A program made the position numbers and the translations under genes. DNA of 7,484 bases from JAISJU01 sp031555675. Its GTDB lineage: Bacteria > Bacteroidota > Bacteroidia > Bacteroidales > Paludibacteraceae. This document shows positions 1 to 5,349 of the stretch, in pieces. Every line of letters starts with the position of its first letter. Position 1 is the stretch's first letter. Location: positions 1-7,484 of the forward strand of contig JAVBUB010000024.1 in assembly GCA_031555675.1 (NCBI GenBank). Direction: 5' to 3'. The notes beneath the pieces were generated by a model. That model was given only the letters and a program-made list of their open reading frames with translations. It did not search any database and was not told where the DNA came from.

Positions 1-552
1 CATACCGATTATAATTTTTTCGGACCTAAAATCGGCTTTGACATCTTCCGTTTTGAACACGGTAAAATTGTAGAACATTGGGACAATTTGCAAGAAACAC
101 CCGCCAATGCCAATCCAAGTGAACACACGATGATTGACGGCACAACAGATATTACCGACTTAAACAAAACTGAAGCAAACAAGGCATTTGTCAGGAACTT
201 TGTGGACGATATTTTGGTAAATGGGAAAATGGATAAGTTGGCAGGTTATTTCGATGGCGACAATTACATTCAACACAATCCGCTAATTGCCGACCAACTT
301 TCTGGCTTAGGCGCTAAATTGGGCGAGTGGGCAGCACAAGGCATTACGATGAAGTACGACAAAATTCACAAAGTATTGGGCGAAGGGAACTTTGTATTGG
401 TGGTAAGTGAAGGACATTTGGCAGGTAATCACAATTCGTTCTACGACCTATTCCGTGTAGAAAACGGTAAAATCGCCGAGCATTGGGATGTTATTGAAAC
501 CATTGCCCCACAAGACACATGGAAAAACAATAACGGGAAATTCGGTTTCTAA
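1..552 (+). CDS. Tandem SnoaL-like / NTF2-fold protein, 5'-truncated
   Basis: The frame is open from the first base, so the gene starts outside the window; a TTG at 88 is an internal codon, not a convincing start. The 183 visible residues hold the end of one SnoaL-like (NTF2-fold) domain and a complete second one. The two domain ends are near-copies: FDIFRFEHGKIVEHWDNLQ (residues 13-31) and YDLFRVENGKIAEHWDVIE (148-166). The aromatic-rich FR.E.GKI.EHWD strand is typical of the family annotated as SnoaL-like aldol-condensation or nuclear-transport-factor-2 proteins. Members form small cone-shaped alpha+beta barrels that bind hydrophobic ligands; the substrate here is unknown. The second domain also has the family-like stretch YIQHNP (residues 84-89). 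No signal peptide can be judged because the N-terminus is missing. The gene ends in TAA and is followed by a hairpin terminator, so it closes its transcription unit. The family call is confident; an enzymatic role is not shown. Confidence 0.85.
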   Translation, partial: HTDYNFFGPKIGFDIFRFEHGKIVEHWDNLQETPANANPSEHTMIDGTTDITDLNKTEANKAFVRNFVDDILVNGKMDKLAGYFDGDNYIQHNPLIADQLSGLGAKLGEWAAQGITMKYDKIHKVLGEGNFVLVVSEGHLAGNHNSFYDLFRVENGKIAEHWDVIETIAPQDTWKNNNGKFGF

Positions 553-573
553 TTCCCAAATCCTATTCCCAAG

Positions 574-608
574 CAATCTGCATATTTTACCGGTATGCAG
601 ATTGTTTT
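574..608 (+). terminator. Intrinsic terminator after the SnoaL-like gene
   Basis: A perfect 11-bp stem, CAATCTGCATA (574-584) with TATGCAGATTG (594-604), encloses a 9-nt loop and is followed by TTTT (605-608). It lies 21 bp after the stop codon at 552. The stem is only moderately GC-rich and the T-run is short, so termination may be partial. Confidence 0.7.
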
Positions 609-622
609 ACAATTTATCAACA

Positions 623-799
623 ATGGAAAAGGCTTTCAACTTTTTAAGACAGCGTAAAGAAGTGCCGTTTGCCACGATAGACAAGAATGAAAATCCTACT
701 ATGAGTGTATTTCAAATCATGCTTATTGGAAACACAGCATGTGGATGTGGGAATGATTATATAGCTCAATATATATATCAGAAAATCAACTTTATTTGA
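623..799 (+). pseudogene. N-terminal remnant of a pyridoxamine 5'-phosphate oxidase-like flavoprotein
   Basis: From ATG 623 the frame gives 58 residues. The first ~40, beginning MEKAFNFLRQRKEVPFATID and continuing through VFQIMLIGNT, resemble the start of small FMN-binding split-barrel proteins (PPOX-like), where a helix with KEV.FAT is followed by a strand with VFQ.M. After about position 746 the similarity stops: the rest (ACGCGNDY... to TGA at 797-799) has no split-barrel character, and neither other forward frame resumes it. Proteins of this family are usually about 130-150 residues, so this is less than a third of a gene. The break looks like replacement of the sequence by unrelated AT-rich DNA rather than a point frameshift. 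No promoter box was found, and the terminator at 574-608 lies just upstream. The family assignment is from memory of the N-terminal pattern. A genuine small protein is possible but less likely. Confidence 0.55.
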
Positions 800-1137
800 T
801 AAATATTTTTGGCTGTGATAATAAAAGTATAAATTCAATTCTCTACTAATGTAAATAGAATTACCGACAGTGTGAAAGTACGGAGAGGATATAGTAAAAT
901 TATGATAATGAGACTATTCGAATTGCAAAATCAATACCAGAGTGGAATGTTTATTATAAACATGAAAAACTTCCCCAAAAGACCTTGGATGATTCCAGTT
1001 GTATTTAGCGAAGAAAACAAACGAAAATAGCCAAACCCCCAACTTACGTCCTGCTCGTTTACGAGCAGGGAATCTGCAATTTTAGTTTTTTACCGTGAAT
1101 CTTGAGTGGTTTTAGCGTGTTGTGTAAGCGAGGTTCA
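800..1137. other. AT-rich stretch without a recognisable gene
   Basis: This stretch lies between the PPOX remnant and the 3' end of the acetyltransferase gene. The longest forward frame of interest runs from 833 to TAG at 1028-1030, with a possible ATG at 902 that would give 42 residues (MIMRLFELQNQ...). An overlapping frame from 898 to about 996 reads NYDNETIRIAKS... and lacks a start. I recognise neither, and neither has a clear promoter. Given the broken gene next door this is probably decayed sequence. The palindrome at 1050-1069 is listed separately. Confidence 0.5.
1050..1069. repeat. Perfect 20-bp palindrome (hairpin)
   Basis: CCTGCTCGT (1050-1058) and ACGAGCAGG (1061-1069) are perfect inverted arms around TT, giving a GC-rich hairpin inside AT-rich DNA. 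It lies about 70 bp beyond the stop of the leftward acetyltransferase gene. In that direction no T-run follows, so it is a poor intrinsic terminator as it stands. It could still protect an mRNA 3' end, or be a protein-binding or repeat element. Confidence 0.7.
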
Positions 1138-1704
1138 TTAGTCATCCATGTCAACCACATCAATAGATTCTAGAAGTTGTGCTTCCAACGAAAGAGAATA
1201 TATGGTATTTATAATTTCCCGTATGTTAGATATCTTTTTATCAGTATTAGCCATAATTTGCATTTCGACCCCGAGTATATTGGCTCTTTTTGTTGGCACA
1301 AGCCGAAATCCTGCACTATTATAAAAACAAATCCTTCTTTCACGCATTTTTTTCTCGTCCTTGGTCGCTGCTCCCTGCGGATCCTCCACCTCTATAACAA
1401 TGATTTTCCCATGGTATTTTTCAATGATCTTTTTCAAAAATTCACTACCAATTCCTTTATCGCGAGATGAAATATCTACAGCCAGGTAATTCCCAATCAC
1501 ATACTCTATGTCATCAAGAGCAGTTAAAATAGCATAAGCCAAATTGATTCCATCCTCCGTCAGATACATGGCATCAAATATTCCATTTTTGATATTATTC
1601 CTAACATTAGAATATGGAATAAGTTCGCTTGGTGGAAAATCATTCATCATCTGTTGATAAAGTGTTTCACACTCCGATAGCTCTATTTTTTTGATTGTTA
1701 GCAT
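1138..1704 (-). CDS. GNAT-family N-acetyltransferase
   Basis: This is a 188-residue cytoplasmic protein of the GNAT fold, predicted to move an acetyl group from acetyl-CoA to an amine; the acceptor is unknown. The acetyl-CoA loop (motif A) is RDKGIG at residues 81-86, after the strand NYLAVDIS and before the helix SEFLKKIIEKY. Motif B follows as RRICFYNSAGFRLVP (residues 123-137), with the usual FY..AGF pattern. Residues from about 152 onward form a helical, acidic C-terminal extension ending VDMDD, longer than a minimal GNAT domain. The ATG lies directly after the TAA of the upstream monooxygenase-like gene with no bases between, so the two are probably co-transcribed and translationally coupled. 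No separate promoter is visible. The fold is confident. Antibiotic, peptide or small-molecule acetylation cannot be told apart from sequence alone. Confidence 0.85.
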   Translation of the reverse strand: MLTIKKIELSECETLYQQMMNDFPPSELIPYSNVRNNIKNGIFDAMYLTEDGINLAYAILTALDDIEYVIGNYLAVDISSRDKGIGSEFLKKIIEKYHGKIIVIEVEDPQGAATKDEKKMRERRICFYNSAGFRLVPTKRANILGVEMQIMANTDKKISNIREIINTIYSLSLEAQLLESIDVVDMDD

Positions 1705-1986
1705 TTAAAACATTTGTATGTCCAGTTCTTTGGCAAACAATGGACCAGCTTGTTTTACGAAAAAATTAAATGCTTCGGAAGTGCTGTGAGCGTAAAAGGC
1801 TGCTTGATCTACGTATTCCTCATATACCATAAATTCTGATGGGTTCTCTGTGCTTTGATAAAGGGTATAAACCAAATTACCCGGTTCACTTCTCGTTGCC
1901 TTGATCAAGTCTGAAGCTATATTTAGAAAGTTTGCTTCTTCTCTTGCAATAATTTGGATTTTGGCTATTATTATTTTCTTTTCCAT
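1705..1986 (-). CDS. Antibiotic biosynthesis monooxygenase (ABM)-like protein
   Basis: This 93-residue protein has the size and pattern of the dimeric alpha+beta-barrel ABM family, which includes YgiN-type quinol monooxygenases. The pattern in order is: an N-terminal strand (IIIAKIQI); a helix after EEANFLNIASDLIKATRSEPG; the hallmark strand NLVYTLYQSTENPSEFMVYEEY (residues 38-59); then the helix DQAAFYAHSTSEAFNFFV carrying the conserved AFYAHSTSEAF segment; and a final helix and strand with the partly conserved residues PLFAKELDIQMF. Family members oxidise quinols or polyketide-like substrates without cofactors, or act in dealing with reactive electrophiles; the substrate here is unknown. 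It has no signal peptide and is cytoplasmic. Its stop abuts the ATG of the acetyltransferase (TAAATG), making it the first gene of a two-gene unit. A TAnnTTTG box lies 26 bp upstream. Confidence 0.85.
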   Translation of the reverse strand: MEKKIIIAKIQIIAREEANFLNIASDLIKATRSEPGNLVYTLYQSTENPSEFMVYEEYVDQAAFYAHSTSEAFNFFVKQAGPLFAKELDIQMF

Positions 1987-2011
1987 ATTTTTATTTGTTT
2001 CTAAAGGTAGA

Positions 2012-2019
2012 CAAATTTA
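2012..2019 (-). promoter_or_regulatory. Bacteroidota-type -7 box for the ABM-GNAT unit
   Basis: Read on the minus strand, 2019-2012 is TAAATTTG, a full match to the Bacteroidota -7 consensus TAnnTTTG. The expected TTTG about 19 bp upstream is not clear (GTAA there). A start site near 2005 would leave a leader of roughly 20 nt, A-rich and without a Shine-Dalgarno sequence, before ATG 1986. I also see no convincing terminator between upp and this unit, so read-through from upp is possible. Confidence 0.45.
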
Positions 2020-2114
2020 AGTCGACAAGGGGGAACTGTTACCATGTTTTTAAAGTTGAAAGAATTCGTGCGGTAGCAATGCGGTATTTACTGTTGATGT
2101 CATTGAACTCTTGT

Positions 2115-2768
2115 TTACAATTTACCCCCAAAAGCCAAATCACCCGCATCGCCCAAACCGGGAACAATATAAGCATGCTCATTCAAATCCGAATCAATAG
2201 CGCCTGTCCAAATCGTGGTTTTATCTTCGGGAAAATGGCTTTTCACATACTCTATGCCGGCTTTACTGGCAATAATAGACGCTACGTAAATGCGGGCAGG
2301 TTCGCCATGCTGTAACAAAGCCTTATAGGCCAATTCCATGGAACTGCCCGTGGCAAGCATAGGATCGGCAATAATCAAAGTTTTTCCTTCTATAGAAGGC
2401 GCAGCGATATATTCAATCATCACTTCAAACTTGAGCGTATCTTTATATTTTCTATAAGCAGAAACAAAAGCGTTTTCCGCCTTATCAAAATAATTCAGAA
2501 ATCCCAGATGAAACGGTAAACCCGCACGAAAAACCGTTGCCAAAACAATTTCATCGGCAATGACGGCAGTTGGTGCCACAGCAAGCGGAGTTTGTACATT
2601 TTCCGTCCGGTAATTGAGGGTTTTACTCATTTCGTACGCCATAATCTCCCCCACCCTTTCTAAATTCCGGCGAAAGCGCAACGAGTCTTTTTGTATGTTC
2701 ACATCTCTGATTTCGGATAAAAAATTAGTCAACAGAGAATTGGAGGCAGATAAATTGTGTATTTGCAT
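2115..2768 (-). CDS. upp: Uracil phosphoribosyltransferase
   Basis: This enzyme converts uracil and PRPP to UMP plus pyrophosphate, the key step of uracil salvage in the cytoplasm. The 217-residue length fits the family. In order: the conserved N-terminal helix with RDVNIQKDSLRFRRNLERVG (residues 21-40); RAGLPFH (81-87); the PRPP-binding loop LIIADPMLATGSS (131-143); and the C-terminal uracil-binding flap YIVPGLGDAGDLAFG (200-214). The family's more common DPMLATGGS appears here as DPMLATGSS, a conservative change. The DLAFG ending matches the Bacteroidales form as I remember it, rather than the DR.FGT form of Proteobacteria. The start at 2768 gives MQIHNLSASN, aligned with the normal family N-terminus. 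The gene is divergent from pnp. Its probable leader contains a long inverted repeat (2781-2865) ending 12 bp before the start codon. All active-site motifs are intact, so it should be functional. Confidence 0.97.
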   Translation of the reverse strand: MQIHNLSASNSLLTNFLSEIRDVNIQKDSLRFRRNLERVGEIMAYEMSKTLNYRTENVQTPLAVAPTAVIADEIVLATVFRAGLPFHLGFLNYFDKAENAFVSAYRKYKDTLKFEVMIEYIAAPSIEGKTLIIADPMLATGSSMELAYKALLQHGEPARIYVASIIASKAGIEYVKSHFPEDKTTIWTGAIDSDLNEHAYIVPGLGDAGDLAFGGKL

Positions 2769-2780
2769 GGTGTATTATTT

Positions 2781-2865
2781 ATTCAAGATTTAAAATTCAA
2801 GATTCAAGATTGCATATGAACAAGATTTCCAGACAATTTTGAATCTTGAACTTTGAATCTTGAAT
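2781..2865. repeat. Long inverted repeat built of ATTCAAG units, 30-bp arms
   Basis: The left arm (2781-2810) and right arm (2836-2865) can pair over 30 positions with 27 Watson-Crick pairs. The other three are two G.T pairs and one A/C mismatch; read from the minus strand some of the G.T pairs become A.C. The arms enclose a 25-nt loop. Each arm is itself made of repeats of ATTCAAGATT / ATTCAAAATT. Similar ATTCAAGATTCAA runs are, as I recall, common between genes in Bacteroidota. No T-run follows on either side, and it sits between divergent genes, so it is not a normal terminator. Confidence 0.8.
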
Positions 2866-2878
2866 CATTTATTGATTT

Positions 2879-2886
2879 CAAAGATA
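2879..2886 (-). promoter_or_regulatory. Candidate -7 box for upp
   Basis: On the minus strand 2886-2879 reads TATCTTTG, a full match to TAnnTTTG. A TTTG exists upstream (plus-strand CAAA at 2915-2918), but its 28-bp spacing is longer than the usual 19 or so. Transcription from here would begin near 2872 and give upp a leader of about 100 nt containing the whole 2781-2865 inverted repeat. A weaker TAAATCTTG-like sequence nearer the gene, within the repeat, is an alternative. Confidence 0.4.
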
Positions 2887-2952
2887 GCAATTTTCAATAT
2901 AAATTTTATCCCTCCAAATCTTTAAAAGGGTTAAAAAATCGATTCGTTGCTC

Positions 2953-2980
2953 TTTATTCTTTATTCTTCATTCTTCATTC
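2953..2980. repeat. Four-copy 7-bp tandem repeat upstream of pnp
   Basis: TTTATTC occurs twice (2953-2966), followed by TTCATTC twice (2967-2980), in perfect 7-bp register. It lies where the upstream promoter element of pnp would be. Copy-number change by slipped replication would alter promoter spacing. Such TTCATTC runs may also simply be common intergenic low-complexity sequence in this phylum. Confidence 0.7.
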
Positions 2981-2993
2981 TAAATTAATTAAC

Positions 2994-3001
2994 GATCTTT
3001 G
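2994..3001 (+). promoter_or_regulatory. Candidate -7 box for pnp
   Basis: GATCTTTG matches TAnnTTTG in five of the six fixed positions (G for the first T). No TTTG is found 19 bp upstream, where the 7-bp repeat lies. A start site near 3006 would leave about 20 nt before ATG 3026. That argues against the TTG at 2999, which overlaps this box, as a start codon. Confidence 0.4.
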
Positions 3002-3025
3002 CGCGAATTTATGAAGTTTAAATAT

Positions 3026-3970
3026 ATGAATGCAATTACAAAGACAATTGAATTGAGTGATGGAAGGGCTATCACTATTGAAACAGGAAAGTTGGCTAAA
3101 CAGGCCGATGGATCTGTAGTTGTTCGCATGGGCAACACCATGTTATTAGCTACTGTGTGCGCAGCCACGGATGCAAAACCAGGCACAGATTTTATGCCGC
3201 TGACAGTAGAGTATAAAGAAAAATATGGAGCGGCCGGGCGTTTTCCCGGTGGATTTACCAGACGTGAAGGACGTGCTTCTGATTACGAAATTTTAGTATC
3301 GCGCCTCATCGACCGCGCATTACGTCCATTATTCCCCGACGATTATCACGCCGAAGTTTATGTAAATGTATTCCTTATTTCGGCCGACGGCAATGATATG
3401 CCCGACGCGTTGGCAGGATTAGCCGCTTCTGCTGCTTTGGCCGTGTCTGACATACCTTTCAACGGACCTATCTCCGAAGTACGTGTAGCGCGCATCAACG
3501 GAAAATTCTGTATCAATCCAACCTTTAAGGAATTGGAAAAAGCAGATATCGACATCATGGTAGCAGCTACCATAGATAACATTATGATGGTGGAAGGCGA
3601 AATGAAAGAAGTTTCTGAAGCCGAAATGCTTGAAGCTATTAAAATTGCACACGAAGAAATTAAAAAACAATGCCTTGGTCAAATGGAATTGACTAAAATG
3701 GTAAGTAAAGAAGCAAAACGTACTTACTGTCACGAAGAAAATGACGAAGACCTGAAAAAAGACGTTTGGGCAAAAACATACGACAAAGTATATGCCGTAG
3801 CTACTTCGTGCAATGCCAACAAGCATGCCCGTGGTGATGCCTTTAGCGCTATCAAGGCCGAATATATGGAAACTATTTCAGAAGAAGAAAAAGATGCAAA
3901 AGCAGCGCTTATCGGTAAATACTACCACGATGTAGAAAAAGAAGCTATGCGCCGTGCCATCTTAGACTAA
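3026..3970 (+). CDS. pnp: PNPase N-terminal half (RNase PH 1 and helical domain)
   Basis: Translated as written, this yields 314 residues. They hold the first RNase PH-like domain (about 12-215), with FPGGFTRREGRASDYEILVS (residues 73-92) and RPLFPDDYHAEVYVNV (100-115), and then the all-helical domain (about 235-314) rich in Lys and Glu. The FTRRE segment corresponds to the FFRRE loop of E. coli PNPase, which contacts RNA in the central channel. In bacterial PNPases the first PH core has lost phosphorolytic catalysis and serves in trimer building and RNA binding. This fragment alone would therefore be expected to be inactive and perhaps unstable. The divergent upp gene and a promoter-like box lie upstream. 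Confidence 0.8.
   Translation: MNAITKTIELSDGRAITIETGKLAKQADGSVVVRMGNTMLLATVCAATDAKPGTDFMPLTVEYKEKYGAAGRFPGGFTRREGRASDYEILVSRLIDRALRPLFPDDYHAEVYVNVFLISADGNDMPDALAGLAASAALAVSDIPFNGPISEVRVARINGKFCINPTFKELEKADIDIMVAATIDNIMMVEGEMKEVSEAEMLEAIKIAHEEIKKQCLGQMELTKMVSKEAKRTYCHEENDEDLKKDVWAKTYDKVYAVATSCNANKHARGDAFSAIKAEYMETISEEEKDAKAALIGKYYHDVEKEAMRRAILD
3968..3970 (+). other. pnp: Premature TAA at codon 315 of pnp
   Basis: The codon follows ATC TTA GAC and precedes GGA AAA CGC. The next in-frame ATG is at 4040, 69 bases past the stop, with no GTG, TTG or ATG between in this frame. UAA cannot be a selenocysteine or pyrrolysine codon, and the following G is not a known strong read-through context. A single base call decides this feature. 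Confidence 0.95.
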
Positions 3971-4039
3971 GGAAAACGCCTCGATGGCCGTAAAACTACC
4001 GAAATCCGTCCTATTTGGTCAGAAGTAGATTACCTGCCA

Positions 4040-5161
4040 ATGGCACATGGTTCTGCTATTTTTACCCGTGGTGAAACCCAATCATTAACCACCGTAACAT
4101 TAGGAACAAAATCTGACGAAAAACTATTGGATGAAGTATTAATCCATGGAAAAGAACGCTTCCTGTTGCACTATAATTTCCCTCCATTCTCCACCGGAGA
4201 AGCCAAAGCCGCCCGTGGCGTAGGACGTCGCGAAGTTGGTCACGGAAACTTGGCTCACCGCGCGTTGAAAGGTATGCTTCCTGCCGATTATCCTTATGTA
4301 GTTCGTATTGTTTCTGATATTCTGGAATCAAACGGATCATCATCTATGGCCACCGTTTGTGCTGGAACATTAGCATTAATGGATGCCGGAGTTACCATCA
4401 AAAAACCGGTTTCGGGAATTGCCATGGGATTGATCTCTGAGAACAAAGGAAAAAATTTCGCAGTGCTTTCTGATATTCTTGGTGATGAAGATCACCTTGG
4501 CGATATGGACTTCAAAGTTACCGGAACAAAAGACGGTATTACCGCTACACAAATGGACATCAAAGTAGACGGATTGTCTTTCGAAATTCTCGAAAAAGCA
4601 TTGAACCAAGCCAAAGAAGGCCGTATGCATATTCTCGGTAAAATAACCGAAACCCTAGCACAACCTCGCGAAGACTTTAAACCTCATGCTCCACGCATCG
4701 TTATCATAATGATTCCGAAAGAAATGATTGGCGCTGTAATAGGCCCTGGTGGAAAAATTATCCAGGATATGCAAGAAAAAACAGGAGCTGTTATTTCTAT
4801 TGAAGAAATTGATGGTCAAGGCCGCGTAGAAATAGCCGCCAACAACAAAGAATCTATCGATGCTGCTGTAGCACGTATCAAAGGTATCGTTGCTGTTGCC
4901 GAAGTGGGCGAAACTTACCAAGGTAAAATTAAATCTGTTATGCCTTATGGTGCTTTTGTAGAATTTTTACCAGGGAAAGAAGGCTTACTTCACATTTCGG
5001 AAATCGATTGGAAACGCATCGAAACAATGGAAGAAACCGGATTAAAAGAAGGTGACAGCATTGAAGTAAAACTACTTGATGTCGATCCTAAAACAGGAAA
5101 ATTCAAGTTATCTAAAAAGGCATTGACTCCACGTCCGCCTAAAGAAGAAAAAGAAAATTAA
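4040..5161 (+). CDS. pnp: PNPase C-terminal half (RNase PH 2, KH, S1)
   Basis: If translation restarts at ATG 4040 this makes 373 residues carrying nearly all catalytic features. The phosphate-binding ESNGSSSMATVC is at residues 96-107. The catalytic segment LGDEDHLGDMDFK is at 147-159; D151, D157 and K159 correspond to E. coli D486, D492 and K494. The KH domain (about 218-283) has its GPGG loop at 235-238, and the S1 domain (about 289-361) contains GAFVEF and GLLHISEI. The tail after S1 is short (PRPPKEEKEN). A restart here would lose the GKRLDGRK.TEIRPIW segment at the start of the second PH domain (3971-4039), which is conserved and probably needed for folding. No Shine-Dalgarno sequence precedes 4040, so independent production is doubtful. 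The pieces would have to assemble in trans to work. Confidence 0.8.
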   Translation: MAHGSAIFTRGETQSLTTVTLGTKSDEKLLDEVLIHGKERFLLHYNFPPFSTGEAKAARGVGRREVGHGNLAHRALKGMLPADYPYVVRIVSDILESNGSSSMATVCAGTLALMDAGVTIKKPVSGIAMGLISENKGKNFAVLSDILGDEDHLGDMDFKVTGTKDGITATQMDIKVDGLSFEILEKALNQAKEGRMHILGKITETLAQPREDFKPHAPRIVIIMIPKEMIGAVIGPGGKIIQDMQEKTGAVISIEEIDGQGRVEIAANNKESIDAAVARIKGIVAVAEVGETYQGKIKSVMPYGAFVEFLPGKEGLLHISEIDWKRIETMEETGLKEGDSIEVKLLDVDPKTGKFKLSKKALTPRPPKEEKEN

Positions 5162-5179
5162 GAAAATGTTATTCATAAG

Positions 5180-5211
5180 AAGCCGCTCAAGAAATCTTGA
5201 GCGGCTTTTTT
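5180..5211 (+). terminator. Strong intrinsic terminator of pnp
   Basis: A GC-rich stem AAGCCGCTCAAGA (5180-5192) pairs perfectly with TCTTGAGCGGCTT (5195-5207) around AA, and the T-run extends from 5206 to 5211. It begins 19 bp after the pnp stop. It separates pnp from the outer-membrane operon that follows. Confidence 0.93.
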
Positions 5212-5218
5212 ATTATTA

Positions 5219-5249
5219 TTGTCGAGATGACTTCGAGTTATCCCGACAA
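5219..5249. repeat. Imperfect 31-bp palindrome, REP-like hairpin
   Basis: TTGTCG (5219-5224) pairs with CGACAA (5244-5249), and GATGACT (5226-5232) with AGTTATC (5236-5242). There is one mismatch (A5225/C5243), one G.T pair and a TCG loop. It lies just behind the pnp terminator and has no T-run. The form GTCGAGATGACTTCG resembles short interspersed palindromes, but only one copy is in this window, so the repeat status is unproven. Confidence 0.6.
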
Positions 5250-5308
5250 CAATGGATATAATTTTATTTCTATTTCGTAATATATTTTCAAATAAAATTA
5301 ACGAACAT

Positions 5309-5339
5309 TTTGTTTGATTTAAATAGTTTACTATTTTTG
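5309..5339 (+). promoter_or_regulatory. Bacteroidota-type promoter for the outer-membrane operon
   Basis: TTTG (5309-5312) and TATTTTTG (5332-5339) match the Bacteroidota TTTG / TAnnTTTG consensus fully, with the ideal 19-bp spacing. This is the best promoter in the window. Transcription should start near 5343-5346, only a few bases before ATG 5350. Confidence 0.75.
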
Positions 5340-5349
5340 CCCGCTAAAA

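Larger units (their letters stand above)
3026..5161 (+). pseudogene. pnp: Polynucleotide phosphorylase gene interrupted by one in-frame TAA
   Basis: PNPase is the trimeric 3'-5' phosphorolytic exoribonuclease of RNA decay; it releases nucleoside diphosphates. Read through the stop, the frame is 711 codons before the terminal TAA, a normal family length, with all domains in order: RNase PH 1, helical domain, RNase PH 2, KH, S1. The only defect is TAA at 3968-3970 (codon 315). The flanking ...RRAILD / GKRLDGRK... is the conserved junction, where relatives normally have Glu, so GAA to TAA by one base (G to T at 3968) explains it. There is no shift of frame and no other lesion. TAA is the normal terminator of the SnoaL-like, ABM, GNAT, upp and pnp frames here, so code reassignment is unlikely. 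The start was chosen at ATG 3026 because MNAITKTIELSDGR matches the family N-terminus; ATG 3011 and TTG 2999 are in frame but extra. Whether the cell has a broken, split or (after base correction) intact pnp cannot be settled here. Confidence 0.9.

Noticed and set aside
902..1030. 42-codon frame starting MIMRLFELQNQ.
   Set aside because: No promoter, no recognisable family, and an equally open overlapping frame; insufficient evidence to call a gene.
575..1085. AATCTGCATATTTTAC (575-590) and AATCTGCAATTTTAG (1071-1085) look like direct repeats flanking the orphan segment.
   Set aside because: They differ by an indel and an end base, the first is part of a terminator stem, and no transposase or terminal inverted repeats accompany them; chance is a sufficient explanation.
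1995..2315. Plus-strand frame of 106 codons overlapping the 3' end of upp.
   Set aside because: It is antisense to conserved upp codons and shows no family features.
2999..3001. TTG start of pnp giving a longer N-terminus.
   Set aside because: It overlaps the likely -7 box, and family alignment favours ATG 3026.
3419..3826. Long minus-strand frames inside pnp (also 3358-3582, 4062-4343, 4376-4630, 4655-4921).
   Set aside because: They mirror conserved PNPase codons, are rich in Phe/His/Cys typical of antisense frames, and have no promoter.
3956..3988. GCCATC / GATGGC could form a short stem around the pnp stop and act as a read-through or recoding signal.
   Set aside because: Six base pairs across a 21-nt loop containing the stop itself is weak and follows from conserved coding sequence (AILD...RLDG). 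Known recoding stems lie downstream of the stop.
3026..5161. Reassignment of TAA to an amino acid in this organism.
   Set aside because: Five other frames in the window end with TAA exactly at expected protein ends, so TAA works as a stop.
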